DNA of 64,000 bases. Origin: JBLIKP01 sp047635375. GTDB taxonomy: Bacteria > Bacteroidota > Bacteroidia > Sphingobacteriales > Sphingobacteriaceae. Location: NCBI GenBank assembly GCA_047635375.1, contig JBLIKP010000002.1, positions 1 to 64,000 on the forward strand. Direction: 5' to 3'. The notes under the pieces are model-generated. The model ran no database searches and was not told the DNA's origin. It was given only the letters and a program-made list of their open reading frames with translations. Of this stretch, positions 46,402 through 56,193 are shown one piece after another. The position numbers were made by a program, and so were the translations under genes. Numbering within the stretch: the stretch's first letter is position 1; every line of letters begins with the position of its first letter.

Positions 46402-48297
46402 ATGTCAATTCAACAAGGTACTATTAACGTACAAACGGAAAATATTTTCCCTATAATCAAGAAATTTCTTTATTCTGATCACGAAATTTTTTTACGTGAA
46501 CTTGTAAGTAACGCAGTTGATGCTAACCAAAAAATGAAAGCCCTAACGAGTTTAGGTGAATTCAAAGGTGAGCTAGGCGATTTAAAAGTTTCTGTTTCGC
46601 TTGACGCGGATAAAGGCACATTAACTATTAGTGATACTGGTATCGGTATGTCGGCTGAGGAGATTGATAAATACATCAATCAAATTGCTTTTTCTGGTGC
46701 AGAAGAATTTGTTCAAAAATATAAGGACAAAGCAGAGGAAACTAATGCAATTATTGGGCATTTCGGATTAGGGTTCTACTCTGCATTTATGGTTTCTAAG
46801 AAAGTTGAAATCATCACTAAATCACACACTGAGTCTGAGGCTGTTCGTTGGGAATGTGATGGTTCGCCAAACTTCACTATTGAAAAATCTGATCGTACTG
46901 AGCGTGGTACTGACATCATTCTTCATATTGCTGATGATTCAAAAGAATTTTTAGAAAATGGAAGAATCCAGGGTATTTTAGATAAGTACTGCAAGTTTTT
47001 GCCAATTCCAGTAGTTTTTGGAACTCGTTCTGAAAGCGTGCCTGATGGTGAAGATAAAGACGGAAAACCACAAACTAAGTCGGTTGACGTTCCTAACCAA
47101 GTGAACAATCCAGTTCCAGCGTGGACAAAAGCTCCAATGGATTTAAAGACTGAAGATTATAACGACTTCTATCGTGAGATTTATCCGATGAACTTCGACG
47201 ATCCGTTGTTTCACATTCACTTAAATGTAGATTATCCGTTCAACTTAACGGGTATTCTTTATTTCCCTAAGCTAAAAGAGAATTTCGAGGTACAAAAGAA
47301 CAAGATTCAGCTTTACAGCAATCAGGTCTTTATTACTGATAACGTAGAAGACATCGTTCCTGAATTTTTAACCCTATTACATGGTGTTATTGATTCTCCA
47401 GATATCCCACTTAACGTTTCTCGTTCATACTTACAAAGCGACAGTAACGTAAAGCGTATTTCTAACCATATTTCGAAGAAGGTTTCTGACAAATTAGGAG
47501 AGATGTACAAGAATGATCGCGCTGATTTCGAACAGAAATGGGAGGATATCAAAGTTTTTATCCAATACGGAATGCTTTCGGAGGATAAATTTTACGACAG
47601 AAGTAATGGGTTTGCATTGTATAAAAATGTGGATGGAAAATACTTTACGTTCGAGGAGCTTTCTGAAAAAATCAAAGCAAATCAGACTGATAAGGATGGA
47701 AAGGTAATTTACCTTTATGCTTCAAACACTGACGAGCAACATAGTTATATTCAATCTGCAAAGAATAAAGGATATGATGTTATAATCATGGACGGTCCTT
47801 TGGCTAGCCATATTGTAACTAAGCTTGAGCAAAAGCATGAAAACATTTCTTTCGCACGTGTAGATAGTGATACAATTGAAAAGCTAATCAATAAGGAAGA
47901 GGAAATCCCATCTAAACTTTCTGACAAGGAAAAAGAAGAGTTAAAGCCAGTTATCGAGGAAGTTGTTGAAAAGACAAAATTTCATGTAGTAATTGAAAGC
48001 TTAAACGAATCTGATACTCCAATCCAAATCACTCGAACTGAGTTTATGCGACGTATGAAGGAGCAGCAAATGACCGGTGGTGGTGGAATGCAAATGTTTG
48101 GAAATATGCCGGAAACTTTCAACTTGGTAGTTAACGGAAATCACCCCTTGTTCCAAAAGGTATTAAAGGAGAAAGATGCCAAAAAACGTAATAAAATTGT
48201 AAAACAAGCCGCTGATTTAGCACTATTGTCTCAAAACATGCTAAAAGGTGAAGAGTTAACAAATTTCATAAAGAGAAGCATCGATTTGATTAAATAA
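46402..48297 (+). CDS. htpG: Molecular chaperone HtpG (Hsp90)
   Basis: The 631-residue ATP-dependent chaperone has the Hsp90 layout: an N-terminal ATPase domain (about 1-210) with FLRELVSNAVDAN, ISDTGIGMSAEEID and GHFGLGFYSAFMVS, a middle domain with YFPKLKENFEVQKNKIQLYS and LNVSRSYLQSDSNVKRISNH, and a C-terminal dimerisation part. The ATP-lid sequence and middle-domain Arg in SRSYLQ are kept. The upstream region has three TGGCAC/TA copies (46304, 46336, 46353). It ends at a strong terminator. Confidence 0.97.
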   Translation: MSIQQGTINVQTENIFPIIKKFLYSDHEIFLRELVSNAVDANQKMKALTSLGEFKGELGDLKVSVSLDADKGTLTISDTGIGMSAEEIDKYINQIAFSGAEEFVQKYKDKAEETNAIIGHFGLGFYSAFMVSKKVEIITKSHTESEAVRWECDGSPNFTIEKSDRTERGTDIILHIADDSKEFLENGRIQGILDKYCKFLPIPVVFGTRSESVPDGEDKDGKPQTKSVDVPNQVNNPVPAWTKAPMDLKTEDYNDFYREIYPMNFDDPLFHIHLNVDYPFNLTGILYFPKLKENFEVQKNKIQLYSNQVFITDNVEDIVPEFLTLLHGVIDSPDIPLNVSRSYLQSDSNVKRISNHISKKVSDKLGEMYKNDRADFEQKWEDIKVFIQYGMLSEDKFYDRSNGFALYKNVDGKYFTFEELSEKIKANQTDKDGKVIYLYASNTDEQHSYIQSAKNKGYDVIIMDGPLASHIVTKLEQKHENISFARVDSDTIEKLINKEEEIPSKLSDKEKEELKPVIEEVVEKTKFHVVIESLNESDTPIQITRTEFMRRMKEQQMTGGGGMQMFGNMPETFNLVVNGNHPLFQKVLKEKDAKKRNKIVKQAADLALLSQNMLKGEELTNFIKRSIDLIK

Positions 48298-48317
48298 TTA
48301 ATCATTTTACAAATATT

Positions 48318-48348
48318 AAAAGGAGCCTATATATAGGCTCCTTTTTTT
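48318..48348 (+). terminator. Terminator after htpG
   Basis: AAAAGGAGCCTAT and ATAGGCTCCTTTTTTT form a long stem around a short AT centre, ending in seven T, about 20 bases after the htpG stop. Confidence 0.9.
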
Positions 48349-48406
48349 ATGATTTTTTTTTTATCTTTCCCTTACCTCCTTTTACCGAAACCTAAAATTA
48401 TAACTT

Positions 48407-49207
48407 ATGCTTGGTCACTATCAAAAAAAGAGGGATAAAAATGCGCCGCCCATTACCCTTCTATCTGTGGGGTTTAAAAATAATTTTTTAATCGATAAAA
48501 ATCTAAAAAATCTTGCCGATTTTAATTCATTAGGGAATGTAACAATTTGGAAAACTGGCATGTCCATTATTGCTAAAGAGAAGCCGGCTGTTGTTTATGT
48601 TAATATGAAATTTTTCTCATTAGGCTATATGTTGCCTACATATTTCAAGGAAATTGACACGAAATTTATTGGGGTTTGCAAGGATCTTGAACAAGTTGCT
48701 GAGGCTTACAAGAATAATTTCCTATTTGCCTTTGAATGGGATTCTTGGGATGAATTCTTTGAGATTTCATTGGAAAGTATAAAGCAGTATCATTCAAGAT
48801 CAATTAGGAAAAGCGATTTCGAAAATAAATTTTTTGGACAATTTTCATTTCACTCTAGATTAATAGCCCCGACAAAATCAGGGTTTTCAGTTTTGAAAAT
48901 TAGGGAAATAGATTTTTTGGAGTCTGAGCTTCACAATACCTTAATTTATTATTGTGGAAAACGAGCCCGAGTTTTTTTAAGCCTTAATAGGTTTGAGGAG
49001 ATGCTTTTCAAGTTTAATTTTAGAAGGGTTCACAAATCTTTTCTTGTCAATATGAATAATGTCAGTGAATATAGGCGCAGCGGGAAGGAGATTTTAATAG
49101 TTGGAAACCATGAAGTCATGGTTAGTCACCGAAAACGACCAGAAATAAATCAATTTTTAAAATCAGAAAATTGCCTTATTCGAAAGTACAATCTTCCACC
49201 TTTTTGA
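48407..49207 (+). CDS. LytTR DNA-binding protein with a degenerate receiver-like N-terminus
   Basis: This 266-residue protein ends in a LytTR domain (about 160-262): LIAPTKSGFSVLKIREIDFL, ESELHNTLIYYCGKRARVFL and FRRVHKSFLVNMNNV are the usual strands and the DNA-contacting part. The first 130 residues have the length and order of a response-regulator receiver, but the position where the phosphorylated Asp should lie is Asn in VVYVNMKFFSLG (about 63-74), and the other acidic residues are missing. It may therefore be unresponsive to phosphorylation or use another signal. No histidine kinase is next to it. Its last 32 bases overlap the convergent antiporter gene. Confidence 0.8.
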   Translation: MLGHYQKKRDKNAPPITLLSVGFKNNFLIDKNLKNLADFNSLGNVTIWKTGMSIIAKEKPAVVYVNMKFFSLGYMLPTYFKEIDTKFIGVCKDLEQVAEAYKNNFLFAFEWDSWDEFFEISLESIKQYHSRSIRKSDFENKFFGQFSFHSRLIAPTKSGFSVLKIREIDFLESELHNTLIYYCGKRARVFLSLNRFEEMLFKFNFRRVHKSFLVNMNNVSEYRRSGKEILIVGNHEVMVSHRKRPEINQFLKSENCLIRKYNLPPF

Positions 49208-51176
49208 CAAAATTTCTTACACTAGATTTTCTTCCCATAATGTAGATTATGTCGTCGCACTTTAAAGTTAAATCAGGGGTGATAAGGTAAAGAGTTTTGT
49301 CCCTTCGGGTCAAAGCAACTAATTGGATTCCAAAATTCTCCCTTAATTTTAAATGGGCTAAAGCCTTGTTTTTAAACTTATCAGGCCACCACGCCAATTT
49401 CACAGAGGTAATCTCTAAATTGGGTAATTTTTGATGCACTAACATGGCTTTCGCCGAGGTGGAAGCTTCTGAATAAAAGGATTTCCTTAAATGATCTTCA
49501 ATTCGATGAATTTCATTTTGGGCTACCAAATACCTTCCTAAAACCCTTGTGAAAATATTCAACGATGCTTCAAACTCCTCAGGAATACTTTCGTTGGCAC
49601 CATTTTTTAGATGAAGTTCCCTATCTGTAGCATACCTTGATTTGGTAATAATATAGGCATGAGGGTTCTTTTTCCTGATAAGCTTTACCATTTCGGGAAT
49701 AATATTAGGATCGGAAATAGCGATTACCACAACTTTTGCCTTATGAATTTGAAGAATCTTTAAATTGTCTTCCCGCATAGCATCACCGTAAAAGATAGGC
49801 TCCCCATTCGCCTGTTCACGATTTACCGTTTCGGCATTTAGCTCTAAAATTCGAATGGGAATCTGGTTGGTTTTAGCAATGTTAGACATTTGTTTACCAG
49901 TAAAACCATAGCCGATTATTGCAATATGTTCTTCGATGGTTGGTGCCGATTCAGTTTCGTGCTTTTCTTCTAGTTTCTGAATGTTTCCCAGCCTTATTCT
50001 TATAGAATTTGGTAATGTAATAGTTATTATTTTTCTGGCCCATTCAGATGATTTATTAATGGCAAATGGAGTTAATGCCATAGTTAAAATTGAAGTTGCT
50101 AAAAACAATCTATACGTGTGCTCATCTAAAAGTTCATTTTCCAAGCCTACGCTAGCTAAAATGAAAGAGAATTCTCCAACCTGAAAAAGAATAAATCCAA
50201 CCATTATTGAATTTCTCAACGATTGGCCTGAGAAAATAGAAGCCATGGTTGCTGAGAAAAACTTTATTGCAAAAATCCCAATCGTAATTAAAGAAATGGT
50301 GAGGATATTGCTTGCGAAAAAACTTACCTCCAACAACATTCCTATGGAAACAAAAAATATCCCTGTAAAGACTTCTTTAAAGGGTAATAACATACCTGAA
50401 GCATCATGGGTGTAATCCGACTCGGATATCATTAGCCCTGCTAAAAAGGCGCCTAATGAAAGGCTAAGTCCTACCTCAGATGTTAGCCAAGCAGTAGAAA
50501 GACAAAGGGTAATTAAAAAGAATAGCAGGAGCTCGCGGCTTTTGGAGCGTGCTATGATGGCTAAAAGCTTAGGAATAATAAATCTCCCCGCAATTACTAC
50601 TGTTCCAACAACCAAAATGGCTTTGCCAATAACGATTAAAAAATTTAATCCGCCTCCACTTTTTCCTGCCAATAGTGGAATAATAAGCATAAGTGGAACA
50701 ACCATTAAATCTTGGAATATTAATATTCCAAGTGACATTCTTCCTTGTGGAGCATCAGTTTCCCCACGTTCAGCTAACTGATTCAGAATAATTGCGGTTG
50801 AACTAAGGGTTAAAATTATCCCAAAAAATAGTCCAAGGTTAAAGGAATAGCCCATTCCCATAATTACCGCTGAAGAAAGAAACAAAGTTAGAATCAATTG
50901 AGTCCCCCCACCAGTTAAAAGTGCTCGTTTCATGGAAAATAATTTGGAAAGAGAAATTTCCGTTCCAATCATGAAAAGAAGTAAAATCACCCCAGTTTCA
51001 GCCATAAGCTCAACCTCATGAATACCACTAATTAAACTAAATCCTCCAGGCCCACAAACCACACCAGTGATAAGAAAACCTATTAGTGAGGGTAGCTTAA
51101 TTTTTTTACATAAAAGTATCACAGGAATCGATAATCCCATGATTATTACTAAGTCTTTTATGATCTGGAAATCCAT
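49176..51176 (-). CDS. Kef/CPA2-type cation:proton antiporter with RCK domains
   Basis: The 666-residue protein has about 12 membrane helices (residues 1-380), an RCK_N/TrkA-N nucleotide-binding domain (about 415-545, IAIIGYGFTGKQMSNIAK) and an RCK_C domain (about 575-660, LVALTRRDKTLYLITPD). It resembles KefB/KefC glutathione-gated K+/H+ antiporters, although no KefF/KefG partner is present, so K+ or Na+ exchange under ligand control is the best reading. The N-terminal LIMGLSIPVILLCKKIKLPS and GEFSFILASVG are typical of the family. It overlaps the LytTR gene tail-to-tail by 32 bases. Confidence 0.9.
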   Translation of the reverse strand: MDFQIIKDLVIIMGLSIPVILLCKKIKLPSLIGFLITGVVCGPGGFSLISGIHEVELMAETGVILLLFMIGTEISLSKLFSMKRALLTGGGTQLILTLFLSSAVIMGMGYSFNLGLFFGIILTLSSTAIILNQLAERGETDAPQGRMSLGILIFQDLMVVPLMLIIPLLAGKSGGGLNFLIVIGKAILVVGTVVIAGRFIIPKLLAIIARSKSRELLLFFLITLCLSTAWLTSEVGLSLSLGAFLAGLMISESDYTHDASGMLLPFKEVFTGIFFVSIGMLLEVSFFASNILTISLITIGIFAIKFFSATMASIFSGQSLRNSIMVGFILFQVGEFSFILASVGLENELLDEHTYRLFLATSILTMALTPFAINKSSEWARKIITITLPNSIRIRLGNIQKLEEKHETESAPTIEEHIAIIGYGFTGKQMSNIAKTNQIPIRILELNAETVNREQANGEPIFYGDAMREDNLKILQIHKAKVVVIAISDPNIIPEMVKLIRKKNPHAYIITKSRYATDRELHLKNGANESIPEEFEASLNIFTRVLGRYLVAQNEIHRIEDHLRKSFYSEASTSAKAMLVHQKLPNLEITSVKLAWWPDKFKNKALAHLKLRENFGIQLVALTRRDKTLYLITPDLTLKCDDIIYIMGRKSSVRNFVKKVEDCTFE

Positions 51177-51291
51177 TGATTTTCTTATTATTTAATTCTA
51201 TTCCAAAATTACATTTAATTAAATTTTTAAAAGGTTGATTTTGGAACGATTAATGGTCAAATTGCAGGTAATTTGGCTATAAAGTATAAAA

Positions 51292-53733
51292 ATGAAGGTA
51301 TTGAAATTCGGGGGAACTTCCGTTGCCACCGTAGAAAGTATAAAAAGTGTTCTTGAAATTGTAAAACAAGAAAGTGCAACTTCGAAAGTTTGCATAGTGT
51401 TATCCGCCTTGGGTGGGGTCACCAACGAATTGATAGGAATAGCAAATCAAGCCTCGGAAGCCGACGAAACCTATTTAGGTAGATTCGAAAATCTAAGAAA
51501 TAGGCATTTTGAAACTGCTAAAGGTTTGGTTGACCCTAAATTTCAAAGTCCGCTTATCGCTGAAATAAAAATTCAATTCAATCGTATTGAGGAACTTCTA
51601 CTTGCAATATTCTTGTTAAGGGAGGTTAGTGAGAAAACTTACCATGAGCTAGTAAGTTTCGGAGAACGTTTAAGTGTGAGGATTGTAACACATGCGGCAA
51701 TTTCTTCAGGAATGGAGAAAGTGACTTTTGATGCAGGTGGAATAATTGTAACTGAAAATTCTACCCAAGGGCAAATAATAGCCAAGAAAGAAACTTTAAA
51801 GAACATCACTAATTTTCTTAAAACCGATCACCAGATTTTTGTTGTTCCAGGCTTTGTAGCTCAGGATATAAACGGAAATCTTACCACTTTGGGTAGAGGT
51901 GGATCGGATTATAGTGCAGCGATAATATCGGGTGCCATTGAAGCTGTGGTTTTGGAAATTTGGACCGATGTTAACGGGGTTTTAACGGCCAATCCAACAG
52001 CTGTTAAAGACGCCATTACGATTAATCATTTAAGCTATGAGGAAGCGATGGAGCTTTCTTATTTTGGCGCCAAAGTTATTTATCCGCCAACTATACAGCC
52101 TGCACTGGAGAAAAGCATACCGCTATTGATTAAAAACACATTTAACCCTAGCCACCCCGGAACATATATTTCAAAGGTTAGACCTGATTCTGATAAAACG
52201 GTCAAAGGGATTACTTCGATAGGAGCAGTGGCGTTAATTACCCTTTCCGGAAAAGGTATGGTTGGGAAAAGGGGAGTTGCATCAAGGTTCTTTAGTGCTC
52301 TAAGTGCAGGGGGGATTAATGTAATTCTTATTTCGCAAGCATCAAGTGAACACTCGATTACTATAGCAATAGAAAAAGCGCAACAAAAATTAGCTGAAGA
52401 GCTTATTATTGAAGAATTCCAATTAGAAATTAAAGCAAAGCAAATTGATAAGCCTAAAGTTGAAGTAAACCGAGTAATTGTGGCTGTAGTTGGTCAAAGT
52501 ATGCGCAATACCCCTGGGATTTCCGGAAAACTTTTCGGTGAGCTAGGATCCAATGGAATTAACGTTCATGCCATCGCCCAAGGGACTTCTGAGCTAAACA
52601 TTTCCTTTGTAATTAACAAAGACGACGAACATAAGGCTTTAAATGTAATTCATGAATCCTTTTTCCTTTCAGAACGCAGGGTGATTAACGTGTTTTTAAC
52701 TGGAATTGGAACGGTTGGTAAAACATTTTTAAATCAGTTGAAATTACAAAGGGACTGGTTGTTGAAAAACCGGAAAATTGAGGTCCGTTTGACAGGGCTT
52801 AGTAACTCAAAGAAAGTAATATTTGCACGACAGGGCATAAATCTAGATAATCCCGTTGGCTTGTTATTAGAAGATGGGGAGCCACTTATCCTTGAAAATT
52901 TACCGAGGCAAATAAAGAAACTGAATTTAAGGAATTCAGTATTTGTGGATTTAACCGCTAGCCCTCAAGTTTCTTCCATTTATCATGAAATACTTGATAA
53001 AAGTGTGTCAATTGTAACGGCCAATAAAATTGCAGTTTCCTCAAAGTATGAGGATTACAAAAAACTTACTGCCTTGGCTCGTCACCGTAAGGTTAAATTC
53101 TTATTTGAAACCAATGTAGGCGCTGGTCTGCCAATTCTTAGTACGCTTAATGATTTGAAAAGCAGTGGAGATGAAATAGTGAAAATTGAAGCCGTTTTAA
53201 GCGGAACATTAAACTATATTTTCAGTGAGGTTGAAAGTGGCGCCAAATTCAGTGATGCGTTAAAAGATGCAAAAGCTAAGGGGTATTCAGAGCCAGACCC
53301 TCGAGAGGATTTAAGCGGAATGGATGTGGCGAGGAAAATTATTATCCTAGCCCGTGAATCTGGATATGAAATTGAACCTATTGAAATTAAAGTTACCCCT
53401 CCAATTCCACAATCAATAATGGATGCAAGTTGCATGGATGAGTTTTGGAAGAAATTAGAGAATTGGGATGCCGATTTTGAAAAGCTAAAAAAGGAAGCGG
53501 TTAAAAATAAATTGAAATTTAGGTTTGTGGCCACATTAAATAATGGCGCTTGTGAGGTTGGTCTTAAGCAAGTGGGGGAGAGTAGTCCACTTGCAGCTTT
53601 GGAAGGGACAGATAATCTTGTTTTGTTCTATTCTAGAAGATATTCTACTCAACCACTTACGGTGAAAGGTCCGGGAGCTGGGGCAGAAGTAACTGCTGGG
53701 GGTGTTTTTGCCGATGTGATTAGAATTGTATAA
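51292..53733 (+). CDS. thrA: Bifunctional aspartate kinase / homoserine dehydrogenase
   Basis: This 813-residue enzyme carries out the first and third steps from aspartate to threonine. The kinase part (about 1-285) starts MKVLKFGGTSVATVESI and has GRGGSDYSAAI. Two ACT-type regulatory folds follow (about 300-460, with ISQASSEHSITIAI and IAQGTSELNISFVI), where threonine would act as feedback inhibitor. The dehydrogenase (about 465-813) begins FLTGIGTVGKTFLNQL and holds EPDPREDLSGMDVARK, the active region. It begins the thr operon and thrB starts directly after its stop. Confidence 0.96.
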   Translation: MKVLKFGGTSVATVESIKSVLEIVKQESATSKVCIVLSALGGVTNELIGIANQASEADETYLGRFENLRNRHFETAKGLVDPKFQSPLIAEIKIQFNRIEELLLAIFLLREVSEKTYHELVSFGERLSVRIVTHAAISSGMEKVTFDAGGIIVTENSTQGQIIAKKETLKNITNFLKTDHQIFVVPGFVAQDINGNLTTLGRGGSDYSAAIISGAIEAVVLEIWTDVNGVLTANPTAVKDAITINHLSYEEAMELSYFGAKVIYPPTIQPALEKSIPLLIKNTFNPSHPGTYISKVRPDSDKTVKGITSIGAVALITLSGKGMVGKRGVASRFFSALSAGGINVILISQASSEHSITIAIEKAQQKLAEELIIEEFQLEIKAKQIDKPKVEVNRVIVAVVGQSMRNTPGISGKLFGELGSNGINVHAIAQGTSELNISFVINKDDEHKALNVIHESFFLSERRVINVFLTGIGTVGKTFLNQLKLQRDWLLKNRKIEVRLTGLSNSKKVIFARQGINLDNPVGLLLEDGEPLILENLPRQIKKLNLRNSVFVDLTASPQVSSIYHEILDKSVSIVTANKIAVSSKYEDYKKLTALARHRKVKFLFETNVGAGLPILSTLNDLKSSGDEIVKIEAVLSGTLNYIFSEVESGAKFSDALKDAKAKGYSEPDPREDLSGMDVARKIIILARESGYEIEPIEIKVTPPIPQSIMDASCMDEFWKKLENWDADFEKLKKEAVKNKLKFRFVATLNNGACEVGLKQVGESSPLAALEGTDNLVLFYSRRYSTQPLTVKGPGAGAEVTAGGVFADVIRIV

Positions 53734-54660
53734 ATGAAAAAGAGTGTAAAAATATTTGCTCCTGCCACTGTGGCTAATGTAGGTCCGGGATTTGATGTCC
53801 TTGGGCTTTGCTTGGAGGCCCCAGGGGATATTCTGGAAGTCCGATTGAATGACACTGGTGAGTTAAAAATTATTAATGAAGCAACCGGGATTAACCTCCC
53901 AACACAACCTGAAAAAAACTGCGCGAGTGTTTCCATTTCAGTTATGTTAAACCGATTAAAAAGTAAGCAGGGATTTGATTTAATATTTAAAGAAAAAATC
54001 AAGCCAGGAAGTGGAGTTGGCTCAAGTGCAGCAAGTGCTGCGGGAGCGGTTTACGGAGCTAATTTATTGCTTGGCGAGCCTTTTACCCGAAAGGAACTAG
54101 TAGAGTTTGCAATGTATGGCGAACAAGCCATTGATGGGGCGCTTCATGCAGATAACGTTGCCCCATGTTTATTAGGAAACTTTATTCTAATAAGTAATAA
54201 TATCCCACTTAGAATTGTGGAAATTCCAGCTCCCGCCGATTTACATATTACGGTTGTACATCCTCAAATAGAATTAAGGACTGAAGTTTCAAGGGCAGTA
54301 ATAAAAAAGCATGTGGCTTTTTCTGATGCCGTAAAACAGGCCGGTAATCTTGCAGGAATGATTGCTGGATTGTATACAAATGATTTAAATTTAATTGGCA
54401 ATTCAATGAAGGATCATTTGGTTGAACCTCATAGGTCAGTTTTAATTCCAGGATTCCAGAAAGCAAAAGAGTATGCTGTGGAATGTGGAGCAATTGGGTG
54501 TTCAATTTCAGGTGCAGGGCCTAGTGTTTTCGCGTTTAGTAAATCACCAGCCGAAGCCAAAAAAATAGCGGTAAAATGGAGTGATTTATATCATAAATTA
54601 GAAATTGACGCAAAGGTTTTTGTTTCAAAAGTTGATAGACAAGGAGTTAGAGAGATTTAA
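53734..54660 (+). CDS. thrB: Homoserine kinase
   Basis: The 308-residue GHMP-kinase-fold enzyme phosphorylates homoserine. IFAPATVANVGPGFDVLGLC is the family start, IKPGSGVGSSAASAAGAVYG (about 88-107) is the ATP-binding GHMP loop, and GAIGCSISGAGPSVFAF near 250-266 is the C-terminal motif. It follows thrA with no gap (TAAATG) and precedes thrC by 1 base. Confidence 0.96.
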   Translation: MKKSVKIFAPATVANVGPGFDVLGLCLEAPGDILEVRLNDTGELKIINEATGINLPTQPEKNCASVSISVMLNRLKSKQGFDLIFKEKIKPGSGVGSSAASAAGAVYGANLLLGEPFTRKELVEFAMYGEQAIDGALHADNVAPCLLGNFILISNNIPLRIVEIPAPADLHITVVHPQIELRTEVSRAVIKKHVAFSDAVKQAGNLAGMIAGLYTNDLNLIGNSMKDHLVEPHRSVLIPGFQKAKEYAVECGAIGCSISGAGPSVFAFSKSPAEAKKIAVKWSDLYHKLEIDAKVFVSKVDRQGVREI

Positions 54661-54661
54661 A

Positions 54662-55951
54662 ATGATTAATTTTTATAGTACCAACCAAAAAGCACCAAAA
54701 GTTTCATTAAAAGAAGCTGTTCTTAATGGCCTAGCCCCAGATGGTGGCCTTTATTTCCCAGAGGTGATCCCGACATTATCGAATGATTTTTTCAATAAAC
54801 TTCCGTCATTATCTTTTCAAGAAATTGGGATAGAGGTCGCAACTCCTTTTCTTAATGGGCTTGCCTCAAAGGCCGAAATCGAAACCATGGTAAATGAATC
54901 CATGAATTTCCCAATTGTTCTAAATGAACTTTCTGACGGCACGGTTTCTCTTGAGTTATTTCACGGACCTACATTAGCCTTTAAGGATGTAGGGGCTCGA
55001 TTTATGTCGAGATTACTTAGGCATTTTGTGAAAGATCTAAACAATGAACTTCATATTTTAGTCGCAACCAGTGGCGATACGGGCAGCGCTGTTGCTTCTG
55101 GATTTCATAAGGTAGATGGAATACGAGTTACTATCCTTTATCCAAAAGGAAAGGTAAGCCCGCTTCAGGAAAAGCAATTAACCACCTATGGTGATAATGT
55201 TCAGGCTATTGAGATTGATGGAACATTTGATGATTGTCAACGCTTGGTGAAAACCGCCTTTGGTGATTCTAAATTATCGGAGGAGCTTAATCTAACTTCG
55301 GCAAATTCAATAAATTTCGCGCGACTGCTACCTCAATCGTTTTACTATTTTTATTGTAATAGACTGGTTCAAAAAGGGGAGGGACTTGTGGTTTCGGTTC
55401 CTAGCGGTAATTATGGAAATATCACTGCGGGCTTAATTGGCCATAAAATGGGTTTGCCCATTAAAAAGTTTGTTGCTGCATCTAACGCAAATTCAATAGT
55501 GCCCCAGTTTCTGGACACCGGAGATTTTAATCCTAGGGCATCGATTCAAACCTATAGCAATGCTATGGATGTTGGGAATCCAAGTAACTTTCCAAGAATG
55601 ATGGAGATTTTCAGTAATGACCATAAGGCTTTCGCCGAAAAGATAAGCTCAGGAATCTTGAATGACCAACAAAACTTAGAAGCAATTAGAGCTTGTTTAA
55701 AAGAGAATGATTACCTGACTGACCCACACGGAGCAATCGGCTGGTCGGTGCTTAAAAGCCAGTTAAAACAAGGTGAAAAAGGGGTGTTTTTAGAGACGGC
55801 TCACCCGGCGAAATTTATTGAAATAATGGCTATGGCTGTTCCAATTGAAATTAAGCTGCCAAAGGTATTGGCTGAAATTTCAAAAAAGGATGGAGTCTCG
55901 ATTCCTTGTGAAAATGATTATGGAGCTTTAATTGAAATATTAAAAGCATAA
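54662..55951 (+). CDS. thrC: Threonine synthase
   Basis: The start at 54662 gives 429 residues; a frame beginning at 54605 inside thrB would add 19 residues with no family match, while MINFYSTNQKAPKVSLKEAV is the usual threonine-synthase N-terminus. This PLP enzyme makes threonine from phosphohomoserine. The cofactor lysine is in LAFKDVGARFMSR (about 104-116), ATSGDTGSAVASGFH follows near 137, and VPSGNYGNITAGLIGHKMG near 247 is the phosphate-binding part. It closes the thrABC operon ahead of a terminator. Confidence 0.96.
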   Translation: MINFYSTNQKAPKVSLKEAVLNGLAPDGGLYFPEVIPTLSNDFFNKLPSLSFQEIGIEVATPFLNGLASKAEIETMVNESMNFPIVLNELSDGTVSLELFHGPTLAFKDVGARFMSRLLRHFVKDLNNELHILVATSGDTGSAVASGFHKVDGIRVTILYPKGKVSPLQEKQLTTYGDNVQAIEIDGTFDDCQRLVKTAFGDSKLSEELNLTSANSINFARLLPQSFYYFYCNRLVQKGEGLVVSVPSGNYGNITAGLIGHKMGLPIKKFVAASNANSIVPQFLDTGDFNPRASIQTYSNAMDVGNPSNFPRMMEIFSNDHKAFAEKISSGILNDQQNLEAIRACLKENDYLTDPHGAIGWSVLKSQLKQGEKGVFLETAHPAKFIEIMAMAVPIEIKLPKVLAEISKKDGVSIPCENDYGALIEILKA

Positions 55952-55986
55952 AAAAGCCTCGATTCATTTGAATCGAGGCTTTTTTG
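55951..55986 (+). terminator. Terminator after thrC
   Basis: AAAAAGCCTCGATTC, an ATTT loop and GAATCGAGGCTTTTTT form a 15-pair stem with a T run, overlapping the last base of the thrC stop. Confidence 0.92.
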
Positions 55987-55992
55987 TTTCTA

Positions 55993-56060
55993 GTTCACCC
56001 GTCACGACTCGAACCTTCCCGACAAGAAGGTGGGATGCTTTAATCAGTTTGGTGGTAAAA
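55993..56060 (-). other. tRNA-like remnant downstream of the tRNA cluster
   Basis: On the minus strand CCTTC-TTGTCGG-GAAGG (56014-56030) has the 5-7-5 shape of an anticodon arm with GTC in the anticodon place, and GGTTCGAGTC looks like part of a T-arm. But the T-like and anticodon-like parts overlap, the T stem does not pair, and no matching D arm or acceptor stem fits. So this is at best a decayed or rearranged tRNA piece. It lies beyond the terminator of the tRNA cluster. Confidence 0.35.
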
Positions 56061-56067
56061 TTTGATG

Positions 56068-56104
56068 CAAAAAAAAAGTCCGAGATTTTCATCTCAGACT
56101 TTAA
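56068..56104 (-). terminator. Terminator of the tRNA operon
   Basis: On the minus strand AAAGTCTGAGAT, a GAAA loop and ATCTCGGACTTT pair with one mismatch, followed by nine T. It lies just after the tRNA-Arg gene. Confidence 0.82.
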
Positions 56105-56111
56105 TTCTTTG

Positions 56112-56185
56112 TACACCCACCAGGACTCGAACCTGGAACCTACTGCTTAGAAGGCAGTTGCTCTATCCAGTTGAGCTATGGGTGC
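56112..56185 (-). tRNA. tRNA-Arg (TCT)
   Basis: A full cloverleaf reads on the minus strand: acceptor GCACCCA, D arm AGCTCAACTGGATAGAGC, anticodon stem ACTGC/GCAGT with loop CTTCTAA (anticodon TCT), and T arm CCAGGTTCGAGTCCTGG. The first acceptor pair is G-U. Length 74; CCA is not encoded. It is the last gene of the three-tRNA cluster. Confidence 0.95.
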
Positions 56186-56193
56186 TCATTGTG

